Of a stretch of 18,753 bases of DNA, positions 7,616-14,882 are shown piece after piece. Source of the DNA: Blastococcus sp. GTDB lineage: Bacteria > Actinomycetota > Actinomycetes > Mycobacteriales > Geodermatophilaceae. A program made the position numbers and the translations under genes. The stretch's first letter is position 1. Each line of letters starts with the position of its first letter. Below the pieces are notes generated by a model, which saw only the letters and a list, made by a program, of their open reading frames with translations, ran no database searches and was not told the origin of the DNA. Location: positions 1-18,753 of the forward strand of contig JAOPUS010000319.1 of the NCBI GenBank assembly GCA_025963345.1, read 5' to 3'.

Positions 7616-7631
7616 CCGGCTGTTTTTCCGG
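7608..7631. repeat. Two tandem 12-bp units directly after the terminator
   Basis: CTGTTTTTCCGG occurs at 7608-7619 and again at 7620-7631. The duplication doubles the T-run behind the terminator hairpin, giving two possible release sites. It looks like a local replication-slippage duplication. Confidence 0.7.
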
Positions 7632-7711
7632 CTGGGGGCTGGCCGCGTCTTCCGGCGATCCCCACCCCGCGCAGAGGGATGCGCCGGTCCGTGGCAGAAT
7701 CGGCTGCGCAC

Positions 7712-7784
7712 GGCCCCGTCGTCTAGCGGCCTAGGACGCCGCCCTCTCACGGCGGTAGCGAGGGTTCGAATCCCTTCGGGGCTA
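7712..7784 (+). tRNA. tRNA-Glu (anticodon CTC), second copy
   Basis: It has the same 73-base structure as the copy 217 bases upstream: acceptor GGCCCCG (7712-7718) with CGGGGCT, and the same anticodon arm with CTC. The single difference is T in place of C in the D arm. A strong terminator lies between the two genes, so this copy probably has its own promoter within 7632-7711. Confidence 0.95.
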
Positions 7785-7791
7785 CAGCACA

Positions 7792-7825
7792 CGAGAGCCC
7801 CTGGCCTTCCGGCCGGGGGCTCTCG
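7792..7825 (+). terminator. Hairpin terminator after second tRNA-Glu
   Basis: CGAGAGCCCCTGGCC (7792-7806) pairs with GGCCGGGGGCTCTCG (7811-7825) over 15 bp with one G-T pair and a 4-base loop. The T-run is poor (CAGTTCCC follows), unlike the first copy, so termination relies on the very stable stem. Confidence 0.75.
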
Positions 7826-7917
7826 CAGTTCCCTGCACGAGTGGCCCGTGATCATTCGCGGGCTGGGGTCGTTGAGCTCCTCACGCTCAGTGACGGTGGC
7901 AGAGGGGTGGACATACG

Positions 7918-9003
7918 GTGATCCGGACGAGTCGTCGCCTGGCCGACGGCCGGGAGATCCTGTACTTCGATCGCGAGCCCGTCGCGCGGAACGCGACGGA
8001 TCCGCGCGGCCTCGCGCCGGTCGCCACGCACTCACAGTCGCGCTGGGACGCGCTGCTGGGGGAGTGGGTGGTCATCGCCTCCCACCGGCAGACCCGCACC
8101 TTCCTGCCGCCGGCCGACCAGTGCCCGTTGTGCCCGTCGCGGCCCGGCCGCCCCACCGAGGTGCCGGAGAGCGACTACCAGGTCGTCGTCTTCGAGAACC
8201 GGTTCCCGTCGCTGGCGACGAACGTGGTGAGGGACGTGCCGCCGCACGCCCCCGGGGACCCCCTGGCCGAGCTTCGTCCCGGCTTCGGCCGGTGCGAGGT
8301 CGTCTGCTTCACCAGCGAGCACGACCGCGTCTTCGCCGAGCTGGGCCGGGACCGTGCACGGCTGGTCGTCGACGTCTGGGCCGAGCGGACGGCGGAGCTC
8401 AGCGCGCTCGACGGCGTGGCGCAGGTGTACTGCTTCGAGAACCACGGCGAAGAGATCGGGGTGACGCTGTCGCACCCCCACGGCCAGATCTACGCCTACC
8501 CGTTCGTGGCGCCGCGGGTCGAGAAGGTGCTCGCCTCCGTCCGCCGGCACCGGGAGGCGACCGGTGGCGACCTGTTCGCCGAGATCGTTGCTGCCGAGCG
8601 CTCGGGACCGCGGGTCGTCGCGGGCAACGAGCACTGGACCGCCTTCGTCCCGGCCGCCGCCCGGTGGCCGTACGAGGTGCAGCTGTTCCCGGTCCGCAAG
8701 GTGCCCGACCTGCCGGCCCTCACCGACGAGGAGCGCGACGCGTTCGTCGACGTCTACCTCGACGTGCTCGCCCGGTTCGCCCGCCGGTTCGACACCCCGA
8801 TGCCCTACATCGCCTCCTGGAACCAGGCCCCGGTCCACGAGGGCCGGGAGGACTGGTGGCTGCACCTTCAGCTGTTCTCGCTGCTGCGTGCGCCCGGGAA
8901 GATGAAGTACCTGGCCGGCTCGGAGTCGGGCATGGGCGCGTTCATCACCGACACGAACCCCGAGGACGTCGCCGAGCAGCTGCGCGCCGTGGTGGTGGCA
9001 TGA
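7918..9003 (+). CDS. galT: Galactose-1-phosphate uridylyltransferase
   Basis: The 361-residue protein is the Leloir-pathway enzyme that swaps UMP between UDP-glucose and galactose 1-phosphate in the cytoplasm. The active-site HPHGQ is at 186-190; by family knowledge the second His (188) takes the UMP. A CPLC pair at 69-72 fits the N-terminal zinc site. SHPHGQIYAYPF, YEVQLFPVRK and SWNQAPVH are further family segments, and the length is usual. GTG 7918 is chosen because AGGGG lies at 7903-7907. ATG of galK overlaps the stop (ATGA), so the two are translationally coupled. No regulator gene is adjacent. A small inverted repeat TGAGC/GCTCA (7873-7877, 7885-7889) lies upstream and could be an operator, with weak support. 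Confidence 0.95.
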   Translation: MIRTSRRLADGREILYFDREPVARNATDPRGLAPVATHSQSRWDALLGEWVVIASHRQTRTFLPPADQCPLCPSRPGRPTEVPESDYQVVVFENRFPSLATNVVRDVPPHAPGDPLAELRPGFGRCEVVCFTSEHDRVFAELGRDRARLVVDVWAERTAELSALDGVAQVYCFENHGEEIGVTLSHPHGQIYAYPFVAPRVEKVLASVRRHREATGGDLFAEIVAAERSGPRVVAGNEHWTAFVPAAARWPYEVQLFPVRKVPDLPALTDEERDAFVDVYLDVLARFARRFDTPMPYIASWNQAPVHEGREDWWLHLQLFSLLRAPGKMKYLAGSESGMGAFITDTNPEDVAEQLRAVVVA

Positions 9004-10166
9004 ACGACCGGCAGTCCGCCGAACGCGCCCGGCAGACGTTCACCGAGCGCTTCGGTGCGGCGCCCGAGGGCGTGTGGGCCGCGCCGGGCCGGGTCAACGT
9101 CATCGGCGAGCACACCGACTACAACGGCGGCTTCGTGCTGCCCGTGGCACTGCCGCACACCACCCGCGCCGCGGTCGCCCGGCGCGACGACGGGCTGGTC
9201 GCGTTGGCCTCGCTGCAGCACCCGGAGAAGGCCGTCGAGATCGACCTCGCCGACCTGCGCCCCGGGCATCCGGCCGGCTGGGCTGCGTACCCGGCCGGTG
9301 TCGTCCACGAGCTCCGGGACCGGCTGCCCCAGGGCCTGAGCATCCTGGTCGACGGCGACGTCCCCTCGGGTGCGGGGCTGTCCTCGTCGGCGGCGCTGGA
9401 GTGCGCGGTCGCCCTCGCGCTGCGCGACCTGCTCGGCCTGGACCTCGACCTGACCGACCTGGTCGACGTGGCCCGCCGCGCGGAGAACGACTTCGTCGGC
9501 GCCCCCACGGGGATCCTCGACCAGTCGGCCTCCTTGCTGTGCACGGCGGAGCACGCGCTGTTCCTCGACACCCGCGACCGGAACAGCGAGCAGGTGCCCT
9601 TCGCCCTGGCCGCCGCGGGGCTGGCCCTGCTGGTGATCGACTCCGGCACGACCCACGATCACGCCGAAGGCGGGTACGGCGATCGCCGCCGCGAGTGCGA
9701 GGCGGCGGCCGATCGTCTGGGCGTGGGCCTGCTCCGGGAGATCGACGACGTCGCCGGCCTCGGCGTCCTCGCCGACGGCACCCCCGAGGGGGACGTGCTG
9801 CTGCGCCGGGCGCGGCACATCGTCACCGAGAACGCACGGGTGCTCGAGGTCGTCGCCGCTCTGCGTGGGGACGCCGACCCGCGGACGATCGGCCCCGTCC
9901 TCACCGCGGGGCACGAGTCCCTCCGCGACGACTTCGAGATCTCCGTCCCGCTGCTGGACGCCACCGTGCAGGCGGCCGTCGAGGCGGGGGCGCACGGTGC
10001 CCGCATGGTGGGCGGCGGGTTCGGGGGCAGCGCGATCGCCCTCGTCGAGGCCGACGCGGTCGACGCCGTGACCGCGGCGGTCACCGCGCGGTTCGCCCGC
10101 GAGGGGCAGGCAGCGCCCCGCACGTTCGTCACGGTCCCGTCGGCCGGCGCCCGCCGCCTGGCCTGA
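9000..10166 (+). CDS. galK: Galactokinase
   Basis: The 388-residue GHMP-family kinase phosphorylates galactose at C1 with ATP, the step before galT in the Leloir pathway. The galactokinase signature GRVNVIGEHTDYNGG is at residues 30-44. The ATP-binding loop PSGAGLSSSAAL is at 122-133, and the third GHMP motif MVGGGFGGSA begins at residue 336. Length is typical. The ATG overlaps the galT stop by 4 bases. The third gene of the operon, a sugar symporter, starts 28 bases downstream but is truncated. Confidence 0.96.
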   Translation: MNDRQSAERARQTFTERFGAAPEGVWAAPGRVNVIGEHTDYNGGFVLPVALPHTTRAAVARRDDGLVALASLQHPEKAVEIDLADLRPGHPAGWAAYPAGVVHELRDRLPQGLSILVDGDVPSGAGLSSSAALECAVALALRDLLGLDLDLTDLVDVARRAENDFVGAPTGILDQSASLLCTAEHALFLDTRDRNSEQVPFALAAAGLALLVIDSGTTHDHAEGGYGDRRRECEAAADRLGVGLLREIDDVAGLGVLADGTPEGDVLLRRARHIVTENARVLEVVAALRGDADPRTIGPVLTAGHESLRDDFEISVPLLDATVQAAVEAGAHGARMVGGGFGGSAIALVEADAVDAVTAAVTARFAREGQAAPRTFVTVPSAGARRLA

Positions 10167-10193
10167 GCGACCCGACCCGAGAGGGGGAACAGC

Positions 10194-10487
10194 GTGGGCG
10201 ACACGCTGAGACTGGGCGCCTCGTTCGTCGACTACCTGCTCGTCGTCTACTTGGCCGTCGTCCTGCTGATCGGTGTCGCCGCCCGGCGGCGGGTGCCGGA
10301 CAGCCTGGACTTCTTCCTGTCCGACCGGTCCCTGCCGGGCCTGGTGACCGGCCTGGCGTTCATCTCCGCCACCTGGGCGCGGTCGGTCCGGCGGGTCGAC
10401 TCGTGTCGCGCGGAAAACTCGTTGGCCTGTCCTCGGGGCTGCGGAAGCAGACTCCGGCGCAGGCGTCAACGCACTCACGATCGGTGA
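10194..10487 (+). pseudogene. Truncated SSS-family sodium:solute symporter, third gene of the gal operon
   Basis: The start is GTG 10194 with strong ribosome site GAGGGGG at 10181-10187. The first 59 or so residues are a normal N-terminus of a sodium:solute symporter: helix one VDYLLVVYLAVVLLIGVAA, then DFFLSDRSLPGLVTGLAFIS. Members are about 500 residues with 13 or so helices and carry sugars, among other solutes. Around 10370-10380 the expected continuation (ISAN-LGA type) breaks: a base seems missing (GCCACCTGGGCGCG), and beyond about 10382 no frame continues the family. The remaining residues to the stop at 10485 are Arg/Cys-rich and not membrane-like. The gene is therefore a remnant and cannot make a transporter. 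In the intact operon it presumably imported galactose. The breakpoint marks the start of the accessory region. Confidence 0.75.
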
Positions 10488-10800
10488 GGCGCCCGGTGGC
10501 TTCCGCGAGAAGGTCGCCCTCGGGGGTCCATTGCCGCAGGACAAACGGCTGTCGCTATCTGTAACGACATCTCTGTCCTCTGGCATGTCGCTCAGCGTTC
10601 GACAGCGACCGTTCCACTTGCTAGTGACGCTTCGGCTCCAGGGCTCGTCTGGACGGCCTGACCGCTGCGGCCTGAAGCCGCCCTGTGTCCCAGAGCGGCC
10701 CACTAAGGGACACCGGGTCACCCTGCTGGAACGAAGGCGCATGTGTCTCCGAGGCCGCCTCCGGTGCTGAGGCTGGATGCGGCAGCCGCCGGGGGCTGTT
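10488..10800. other. Non-coding stretch with no recognised gene
   Basis: These 313 bases between the symporter remnant and lysG show no convincing coding frame on either strand. Several TGTCGCT / AGCGAC half-sites occur at about 10547-10610 (two direct, one inverted), of unknown meaning. REP-like copy A lies at 10671-10712. The other side of the symporter breakpoint must lie within or before this stretch, but I do not recognise its origin. Confidence 0.5.
10671..10712. repeat. REP-like palindromic repeat, copy A
   Basis: Inner arms GCCGC (10677-10681) and GCGGC (10695-10699), a central TGTCCC (10686-10691) and right outer arm GGGACA (10707-10712) are present. The left outer TGTCCCT arm seen in other copies is missing; GCGGC stands in its place before CTGAAGCCGCC. 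The copy lies downstream of lysG (minus strand). Confidence 0.7.
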
Positions 10801-11700
10801 TCAGCGCCTGGACTCGTCGGGCTGGTCCAGTTCGCGGCTGGCGGCTTCGAGGACGGCCTCGCGGACACGGTCGAGTGTGGTGGAGCGCAGCCGCCACTGC
10901 TGCCAGTACAGGACGACGTCCACCGCGGCGGCCGGGTCGAGGGCGACCAGCTCCGCCGTCACTCCTCGCGCCTGGAGGTCGGGCACCATGCCCCAGCCCA
11001 GGCCGAGGGTGACGGCGGCGACGTAGTCGGCCGAGGCGGGGACGTAGTGCACCGGTGGGGCGACGTCGTGGCCAGCGTGCGCGTGCAGATAGCGGTGCTG
11101 CAGGTCGTCCTTGCGGTCGAAGACGACGACCGGTGCTCGTGCGAGCGCCTCGGGGGTGGGGCCGTCGGGGAACCAGCGCCGCGCGAAACTGGGGGTGGCC
11201 ATCGGCCGGTAGCGCATGCCGCCCAGGCGGGTGGAGGTGCAGCCGGGCACCGGGTCGGCGTCGGCGGTCACCGCCGCCATGACCGTGCCGGCGCGCAGTA
11301 GGGCGCTGGTGTGATCTTGGTCCTCGCGGTACAGATCGAAGCAGACGTCGCCGGCCAGCGGCGTCAGCGCGGGCAGCACCCAGGTGGCCATCGAGTCGGC
11401 GTTGACCGCGATCGGCAGGGTGGGCACGCGCTCGGGCGAGGGGTCACCACCGAGCTCGCGGGCGACGTCAGCGGTGAGAAGATCGACTTGCCGGGCCAGG
11501 CGCAGCACTGCCTGGCCGGACTCGGTGACCTGCACTGGCTTGGTGCGTACCAGCAGGATCCGGCCCGTCGCGCCCTCCAGCGCGCGCAATCGCTGGCTGA
11601 TCGCCGATGGGGTGAGGTGCAGCGCCCGGGCGGCAGCCTCCAGCGTGCCCCCGCGGACGGTGGCATCCAGCGCCCGCAACTGTGCCAGGTCCAGATCCAT
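10801..11700 (-). CDS. lysG: LysR-type regulator, ArgP/LysG branch
   Basis: The 299-residue protein has an N-terminal winged helix-turn-helix (residues 1-60; TLEAAARALHLTPSAISQRLRALE) and a LysR effector domain (about 90-290). ArgP/LysG proteins sense basic amino acids and activate a divergent exporter gene, which fits the lysE-type gene starting 73 bases away on the other strand. ATG 11700 gives the canonical start MDLDLAQLRALDATV; longer in-frame starts would run into lysE. In Corynebacterium glutamicum, LysG activates lysE with lysine, arginine, histidine or citrulline as coinducer; the same role here is inferred from arrangement and family. REP-like copy A lies about 90 bases beyond its stop. 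Confidence 0.87.
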   Translation of the reverse strand: MDLDLAQLRALDATVRGGTLEAAARALHLTPSAISQRLRALEGATGRILLVRTKPVQVTESGQAVLRLARQVDLLTADVARELGGDPSPERVPTLPIAVNADSMATWVLPALTPLAGDVCFDLYREDQDHTSALLRAGTVMAAVTADADPVPGCTSTRLGGMRYRPMATPSFARRWFPDGPTPEALARAPVVVFDRKDDLQHRYLHAHAGHDVAPPVHYVPASADYVAAVTLGLGWGMVPDLQARGVTAELVALDPAAAVDVVLYWQQWRLRSTTLDRVREAVLEAASRELDQPDESRR

Positions 11701-11773
11701 GAACAGCAACGCTAATGATGAGTGAAAATGTTGAGCTGGGCCCCGCCGCCGGTTGGTTCGTAGCGTCGACCGT
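11701..11773. promoter_or_regulatory. Divergent lysG-lysE control region
   Basis: These 73 bases are relatively AT-rich at 11707-11733, where CAAC (11707-11710) and GTTG (11730-11733) form an inverted pair around an AT-rich core. This is a likely LysR-type binding site. TAGCGT at 11761-11766 ends 7 bases before GTG 11774, matching a -10 element for a leaderless lysE transcript. Confidence 0.5.
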
Positions 11774-12406
11774 GTGCTGACCACCCCGGCGTTGCCTGCC
11801 GTCTTGTCCGGGCTCGCGTTGGGCCTAGCGCTGATCGTCGCAATCGGCGCCCAGAACGCCTTCGTCCTGCGACAGGGCCTCCGCCTGGAGCACGTGGCCG
11901 TGGTGGTGGCGGTGTGCGCACTCTCCGACCTCGTGCTGATCGTCGCCGGGGTGCTGGGCGCCGGCGCGGCCCTGTCGCGGGTGCCGTGGCTCATTCCGGT
12001 GGTGTGCTTCGCCGGGGCGGCGTTTCTGCTCGGCTACGGCGTGCTGGCCGCACGACGGGCGCTGCGTCCCGACGCGTTGCTGCCGGACGCGGCCGGCGCA
12101 CGCACCGGTCTCGCAGTGACCGTCGGCACGTGCTTGGCCCTGACCTGGCTCAATCCGCACGTCTACCTGGACACGGTGGTGCTGCTCGGCTCGATGGCCT
12201 CGACGTACGGCGAGCACCGGTGGCAGTTCGCCGCTGGTGCGGGTCTCGGCAGCACGATCTGGTTCACCGGCCTCGGGTACGGCGCCCGCCTGCTCCGGCC
12301 GGTGTTCGCCCGCCCGGCGGCCTGGCGGGTCCTCGACGGCGGCATCGCCGTCGTCATGGCAGCCCTCGCCGTCTCCCTGACTGTCCGCGGCGTCATGGGG
12401 ACCTGA
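11774..12406 (+). CDS. lysE: LysE/ArgO-type amino acid exporter
   Basis: The 210-residue membrane protein has the LysE hallmark GAQNAFVLRQGL in the first part and about six hydrophobic segments, with the NPHVYLDTVVLLG stretch typical of the basic amino acid exporter branch. The family exports lysine and arginine across the inner membrane, preventing toxic accumulation during peptide feeding. GTG 11774 is preferred over TTG 11753: it removes a charged extension (VRSVDR) and sits 7 bases after a TANNNT -10 element, fitting leaderless expression. The divergent lysG almost certainly controls it. No terminator is evident before the MOSC gene, which starts 76 bases on. Confidence 0.87.
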   Translation: MLTTPALPAVLSGLALGLALIVAIGAQNAFVLRQGLRLEHVAVVVAVCALSDLVLIVAGVLGAGAALSRVPWLIPVVCFAGAAFLLGYGVLAARRALRPDALLPDAAGARTGLAVTVGTCLALTWLNPHVYLDTVVLLGSMASTYGEHRWQFAAGAGLGSTIWFTGLGYGARLLRPVFARPAAWRVLDGGIAVVMAALAVSLTVRGVMGT

Positions 12407-12482
12407 GTCCGGCAGTGTTGTGTTCGCGTGTGAGATTCCGGTGTCACCTTCAGCGGTCACCGGCTGACCTTCTGGAGGACCC

Positions 12483-13385
12483 GTGATCGACGTCGAGCTC
12501 CCACCCGGACCCGCGGCGGATGCGCTCGCCCGGGGGTTCGCCGCGTGCCTGTCATCGGTCACCGAGGTGCCGGTGACCGACCTGCCGCTGCCTGAAGACG
12601 ACCTGGCGCACGCACTGGGCGCCTGGCGGAGCTGGCTGGCCGAGCACGGGTCGGGGCTGGTGCCCATCGCCGACCCCGTGCGCTTCCAGTGGGCCGGGTG
12701 GTGGATCGCCGTCGTGGAGGGCCCTGCCGGGCCGGCAGGCGGCCGGCACGTCAATGGGGCAGAGGTGGCCGTGCTGGCGTTCGGCACGCCGCCGGGCGTT
12801 GTGCTCAGCCCGCAGGCGCCCGCGCTGCTGGGCCGGGCCACCGCGGACCTGCGCATCCGTGAGGCCTACGCCGTCGCCTCCCTCGATCCGGTGCTGCACC
12901 GGCAGTCGGCCGAAGCGGACCTACACGGCACCATCGAAGGCCTCGCCGTGGCACCCGCCGCGGAGGCGCCGATGCAACTGCTCGAAGTCGCGCAGGCCCG
13001 CTCCGGGCGCGGGTTGGACGGGGACCGCTACGCCGCGGGAGCCGGCACCTTCACCCCCCGCGCCGGACGGCGCCCCGGCTACGACCTGACCCTGATCGCC
13101 GCCGAGGTCCTCGACGAGATGGCCGCGGCCGGGCAGACCCTGGACTTCGCCGGCACCAGGCGCAACGTCCTCACCCGCGGCATCGATGTCAACGCTTTCG
13201 TCGGGCGGCGCTTCCGCATCGGGGACGTGCTGTGCGAAGGGCGCCGGCTGTGCGAGCCCTGCGTCCACCTCGACCGGCTCAGCGGACCGGGGATCCTGCG
13301 GCCGCTGATCCACCGCGGCGGCCTGCGTGCCGACGTCCTCACCGATGGCGAGATCCGCCTGGGAGAGTCGGTCCACTCCGCCTGA
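12483..13385 (+). CDS. MOSC domain-containing protein
   Basis: In this 300-residue protein roughly residues 150-297 form a MOSC (molybdenum cofactor sulfurase C-terminal) domain: GRGLDGDRYAAGAGTF, then FAGTRRNVLTRGIDVNAFVG, and the cysteine segment EGRRLCEPCVHLDRL. MOSC proteins bind the molybdenum cofactor or transfer sulfur, often in detoxifying reductases; the acceptor here is unknown. The N-terminal 140 residues (acidic start, WAGWWIAVVEG, then a Val/Ala-rich part) match no family I recognise and may be a separate domain. GTG 12483 has GGAGG at 12474-12478, with a short 4-base gap. It follows lysE in the same direction and ends 20 bases before REP-like copy B. Confidence 0.82.
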   Translation: MIDVELPPGPAADALARGFAACLSSVTEVPVTDLPLPEDDLAHALGAWRSWLAEHGSGLVPIADPVRFQWAGWWIAVVEGPAGPAGGRHVNGAEVAVLAFGTPPGVVLSPQAPALLGRATADLRIREAYAVASLDPVLHRQSAEADLHGTIEGLAVAPAAEAPMQLLEVAQARSGRGLDGDRYAAGAGTFTPRAGRRPGYDLTLIAAEVLDEMAAAGQTLDFAGTRRNVLTRGIDVNAFVGRRFRIGDVLCEGRRLCEPCVHLDRLSGPGILRPLIHRGGLRADVLTDGEIRLGESVHSA

Positions 13386-13405
13386 TCGGACGCAGTCGGG
13401 CGGGT

Positions 13406-13451
13406 TGTCTCAGAGGCCGCCCTCCGTCCCATAGCGGCCCATTTAGGGACG
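13406..13451. repeat. REP-like palindromic repeat, copy B
   Basis: Left outer arm TGTCTC (13406-13411), inner arms GGCCGC (13415-13420) and GCGGCC (13434-13439), central CGTCCC (13425-13430) and right arm GGGACG (13446-13451). Where copy A has TGTCCC with GGGACA, this copy has CGTCCC with GGGACG. It lies between the convergent MOSC and small membrane protein genes and supplies the TAA stop of the latter. Confidence 0.75.
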
Positions 13452-13640
13452 CTGGCGAGTAGCGATTCGGTAGACATTGATGCTGGAGATCAACAGACCC
13501 AGGGAGGCGAGCCCGAGGCCGGCCGATGTGACGGCGGGAGCCCCCGTGGCGCCCGAGACCGCGCACACGACAAGGCCGGACAACGCCAAGACCGCTATGG
13601 CACCGGCGGCCCATGCCCCGAACGACTTTCGACTGCCCAC
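13443..13640 (-). CDS. Small two-helix membrane protein, unknown
   Basis: The 65-residue protein starts MGSRKSFGAW, has hydrophobic helix one at about 9-30 and helix two at about 38-57, and ends with the basic tail YRIATRQRP. The helices and the clean basic tail favour a real gene over a chance frame, but there is no clear ribosome site before GTG 13640. Its last codons and TAA stop lie inside REP-like copy B, so the repeat and gene end are fused. I do not recognise a family. The next small gene upstream (13783-13983) has the same two-helix plan. Confidence 0.45.
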   Translation of the reverse strand: MGSRKSFGAWAAGAIAVLALSGLVVCAVSGATGAPAVTSAGLGLASLGLLISSINVYRIATRQRP

Positions 13641-13782
13641 GGTGATCGCTCAAGGTCCAGGCCCCTCAACACTGCAACGGCGGAGATCAGCGATTCAGTC
13701 GTTCGGGTCAGAGCCGGGCGCCTCGAAGCGGCCTTCCGGGAGCCCACGGCGACGTCGCTCTGAGCTGCTCACTATGGGCGGG

Positions 13783-13983
13783 TCAGCGCGTAGGCGGCGC
13801 GGGCAACCGCTTCATTCGGAGCCAGAGGATCACAACTACGCCCGATCCTGATATCGCGCCGCCGACGAGGGTCTGCAGGTTGGTAGACCAGTCCGTGAAC
13901 GCGACAACGAGCAGAGCGACACCAACGGCCCAGCAGAGCCCTAGCGCTGCAGTGATGACCATCCAGGTGGTCCGCTCGTTCAC
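13783..13983 (-). CDS. Small two-helix membrane protein, unknown
   Basis: From GTG 13983 the product is 66 residues: NERTTW, helix one (about 8-29, AALGLCWAVGVALLVVAF), a short loop DWSTNLQ, helix two (about 37-56, LVGGAISGSGVVVILWL) and basic tail RMKRLPAPPTR. An in-frame ATG at 14088 would add 35 non-hydrophobic residues and run into REP-like copy C, so the shorter form is preferred. The ribosome site is weak (GGTGGT). It shares architecture, but no obvious sequence identity, with the 65-residue protein downstream. Function unknown. Confidence 0.45.
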   Translation of the reverse strand: MNERTTWMVITAALGLCWAVGVALLVVAFTDWSTNLQTLVGGAISGSGVVVILWLRMKRLPAPPTR

Positions 13984-14070
13984 ACCACCAGAATGGCCCA
14001 GGCACAAGCTCCAAGGCGAACGGGTCTGCGCAGCTCCTCTGAACGGGTGATCTCCGACAGCCCGACGAAG

Positions 14071-14097
14071 TGTCCCTAAAGCCGCCATTTAGGGACA
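14071..14097. repeat. REP-like palindromic repeat, short copy C
   Basis: TGTCCCTAAA (14071-14080) and TTTAGGGACA (14088-14097) form a perfect 10-bp inverted repeat around GCCGCCA. It has the outer arms of the family and one inner arm, and lacks the central TGTCCC/GCGGC part. The stretch TGTCCCTAAAGCCGCC differs at one base from the rebuilt empty target site of the IS110 element (TGTCCCTGAAGCCGCC). Confidence 0.8.
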
Positions 14098-14164
14098 GCA
14101 CAGTTGCTCCGGTGCCCCAGTGGAAGAGCGGTCCAGGTCCGGTGGGTCCCGTCCAGGCGGCTCG

Positions 14165-14719
14165 CTACGAGTGGCGGGCGGCCGGAGGTCGCACGTCCGA
14201 TGGTCGCAGCCGCGTGATCAAAGTCGGAGACCCGCGACGTGCGCGCTTGCTTCCGCGCCGGCCGACCTCGCGACCGGTGTCCGAAAGGACCAACTCCTCT
14301 GCCACCACCCGGTCGTCCCGCTTCCAGACCTGGTGGTCCAGCGGCCGGCTTAGTTGCCGCGCGAGCCAAGAGACCGCCACCTCGGCGGCCTCGTCGTCGG
14401 TCATGGGCACACCACGAACGACAAGCGCCTCTTCGTCCCGCTCGTCGAAGTCATCCCAGAGGTAGGTGTCTCCTCAATAGCCGCCGAGGAGGCCGTCGTC
14501 CCAGCGGATCTGGATGCGGTTGGTGATGACGGGCCACTTCCCGTCGGGAACCTCCGGAACGTCCACCATCAGGAGGCAGCCGGCGTAGTCGGTCTCCCAG
14601 GTCTCGCCCGGCCCTACGAGGTGCGCGAGCCGCTCGGAGGCGAGGGCCCGAACGCGGTCGAGGAACGGCGTCGTTCTGTCGCTCGGAAACCACTCGGTCG
14701 CGTTCTGGCGGGAACCCAC
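14165..14719 (-). pseudogene. Unknown conserved-looking protein gene interrupted by one in-frame TGA
   Basis: One frame runs from GTG 14719 to TAG 14165-14167 with a single stop, TGA at 14474-14476. Read through, it gives about 184 residues. The first part includes LDRVRALASERLAHLVGPGETWETDY, VPDGKWPVITNRIQIRWDDG and LLGGY, where it stops. The same frame continues GDTYLWDDFDERDEEALVV, then ARQLSRPLDHQVW and RVVAEELVLSDTG. Both halves have consistent acidic, aromatic-rich composition, so this looks like one gene broken by a nonsense change. I do not recognise a named family; the style is that of small actinobacterial hypothetical proteins. It is flanked by REP-like copies C (downstream) and D (upstream). 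A sequencing error at the TGA is the main alternative; selenocysteine is unlikely. Confidence 0.6.
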
Positions 14720-14759
14720 GTCTGGCAGTCTCGTGCATCACGGCGGCGGACTCTGTACC

Positions 14760-14803
14760 TGTCCCACAACCCGCCCTGTGTCCCATAGCGGCCCACTCAG
14801 GGC
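14760..14803. repeat. REP-like palindromic repeat, copy D
   Basis: Left arm TGTCCC (14760-14765), inner CCGCC (14771-14775), central TGTCCC (14779-14784), inner GCGGCC (14788-14793) and a decayed right arm TCAGGGCT. On the minus strand it reads CCCTGAGTGGGCCGCT, the same sequence into which the second IS110 element has inserted. It lies between the broken gene and the NTF2-like gene. Confidence 0.75.
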
Positions 14804-14882
14804 TACTCGTTCGAGACGCTGCTGCTGATGGCGCCCCGTCGGCGACCGAACACACCGGGCGCGGACGGGCGCTGATGGCCTG

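Larger units (their letters stand above)
7491..7825 (+). repeat. Tandem duplication of a tRNA-Glu plus terminator unit
   Basis: A unit starting GCACGGCCCCG at 7491 recurs at 7708. It covers the whole tRNA-Glu gene, the 3' trailer CAGCACACGAGAG and the terminator stem (to 7605 in copy one, 7821 in copy two). The copies are near-identical: one substitution in the tRNA, and a substitution plus a one-base indel in the hairpin. The intervening bases 7632-7707 are not duplicated and presumably carry the promoter of copy two. Confidence 0.8.

Noticed and set aside
7491..7825. Duplicated tRNA-Glu as att sites of an integrated element
   Set aside because: Both copies are complete genes with trailers and terminators, and the 144 bases between them hold no gene. 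A simple tandem duplication explains it.
12483..12920. The N-terminal part of the MOSC protein as a known domain
   Set aside because: I could not match it to any family with confidence, so only the C-terminal MOSC domain is claimed.
14474..14476. TGA as a selenocysteine codon
   Set aside because: No SECIS-like hairpin or redox motif was noticed around it and the protein context gives no reason for selenocysteine. A nonsense mutation or sequencing error is simpler.
10671..14803. The dispersed repeats as a CRISPR array
   Set aside because: Spacing is irregular (hundreds of bases to kilobases), whole genes lie between copies, copies vary and are palindromic, and no cas gene is present.
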